Source: Cyanobacteriota bacterium (GTDB taxonomy: Bacteria > Cyanobacteriota > Cyanobacteriia > Leptolyngbyales > Leptolyngbyaceae). From it: a stretch of 5,579 bases of DNA. Both the position numbers and the translations under genes were made by a program. The DNA lies in contig JAIXVO010000404.1 of the NCBI GenBank assembly GCA_027482985.1, positions 1-5,579 on the forward strand, read 5' to 3'. The first letter of the stretch is position 1, and the number at the start of each line of letters is the position of its first letter. This document shows, one piece after another, positions 5,366 through 5,579 of this stretch. Below the pieces are notes generated by a model, which saw only the letters and a list, made by a program, of their open reading frames with translations, did not search any database and had not been told where the DNA came from.

Positions 5366-5579
5366 CTAAGCGAAGGCAGGCACCGGAATTTGCAGGTGTG
5401 GATACAACGGAAACTGACTACACAATGCCGCCACCCGTTGCCGACAGGTGTGGGCGATCGCGTCATCTTCAGGATGCAGGAGGCGATCGGCAATAATGTC
5501 GCCGATTTCAGTGAACTCGGTCGTGCCCATGCCGCGTGTCGTCATGGCGGGTGAGCCTAGCCGCAAACCGCTGGTGACG
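5366..5579 (-). CDS. glyA: Serine hydroxymethyltransferase, C-terminal 70 residues only
   Basis: The frame enters from the right edge and stops at TAG 5366-5368. It begins [19 protein letters not shown], the conserved SHMT segment in which the Arg of GLRLG binds the substrate carboxylate. It continues with [18 protein letters not shown] and ends LQIPVPAFA. The enzyme is PLP-dependent and interconverts serine and glycine while loading tetrahydrofolate with a one-carbon unit. The PLP lysine and N-terminal domain are outside the window. A strong terminator follows, so glyA is probably the last gene of its transcript and separate from the wecA-like/cinA pair. Confidence 0.95.
   Translation of the reverse strand, partial: VTSGLRLGSPAMTTRGMGTTEFTEIGDIIADRLLHPEDDAIAHTCRQRVAALCSQFPLYPHLQIPVPAFA

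Larger units (their letters stand above)
37..5461. repeat. HIP1 octamers (GCGATCGC), 13 copies
   Basis: Exact copies start at 37, 251, 857, 887, 1519, 1563, 2098, 2911, 3062, 3763, 4008, 5095 and 5454, about one per 430 bases. Most lie inside genes. High HIP1 density is a known signature of many cyanobacterial chromosomes and is the main taxonomic clue here. The wecA-like gene has only one copy, near its 3' end. Confidence 0.95.

Noticed and set aside
1..5579. CRISPR array, transposase, tRNA or rRNA
   Set aside because: No regularly spaced repeats, transposase motifs, or cloverleaf or rRNA sequence were seen. HIP1 copies are irregularly spaced and mostly within genes.

Overview
The window looks like cyanobacterial chromosome. 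The octamer GCGATCGC (HIP1) occurs 13 times in 5.6 kb, where chance predicts well under one copy. Gene content also fits a cyanobacterium: glyA, a polyprenyl-phosphate sugar-1-phosphate transferase, cinA and aroQ, with weak Shine-Dalgarno sequences at most starts. The HIP1 density and the G-rich and palindromic spacer repeats suggest a filamentous or Leptolyngbya-type lineage, but this is inference and the genus cannot be read from the sequence. Every supported gene is on the minus strand, so transcription runs from the right end to the left.

Right part (5579 to 2659): the 3' end of glyA (serine hydroxymethyltransferase) is followed by a strong intrinsic terminator at 5282-5315. Next is a spacer of about 285 bases holding only a doubtful 79-codon frame. 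Then come a WecA/Rfe-like integral membrane GlcNAc-1-phosphate transferase and cinA, separated by one base (TGA-T-ATG) and almost certainly co-transcribed. The first starts cell-surface glycan synthesis on undecaprenyl phosphate. The second is a CinA/PncC protein of NAD salvage.

Middle (2658 to 1917): a 44-codon gene with a good ribosome-binding site encodes an amphipathic helix plus a Pro/Glu tail. It is followed 44 bases later by aroQ (type II 3-dehydroquinate dehydratase, shikimate pathway), which must use a TTG start.

Left part (1916 to 1): after a spacer with a GC-rich hairpin, a possible promoter and a telomere-like G-run tract (potential G-quadruplex), there is a three-gene cassette. 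It comprises a free-standing allophanate-hydrolase C-terminal domain protein, a 62-aa DUF4089/AtzG-like protein overlapping it by ATGA, and an AtzE-family amidase cut by the window edge. A perfect 16-bp inverted repeat with a one-base centre lies between the last two. The cassette reads as a split counterpart of allophanate hydrolase (AtzF = amidase domain plus C-terminal domain) combined with the AtzE-AtzG pair known from s-triazine catabolism. This is the most interesting part of the window: it suggests a dedicated enzyme set for a small carboxylated urea-, biuret- or amide-type nitrogen compound, whose substrate cannot be determined from sequence.
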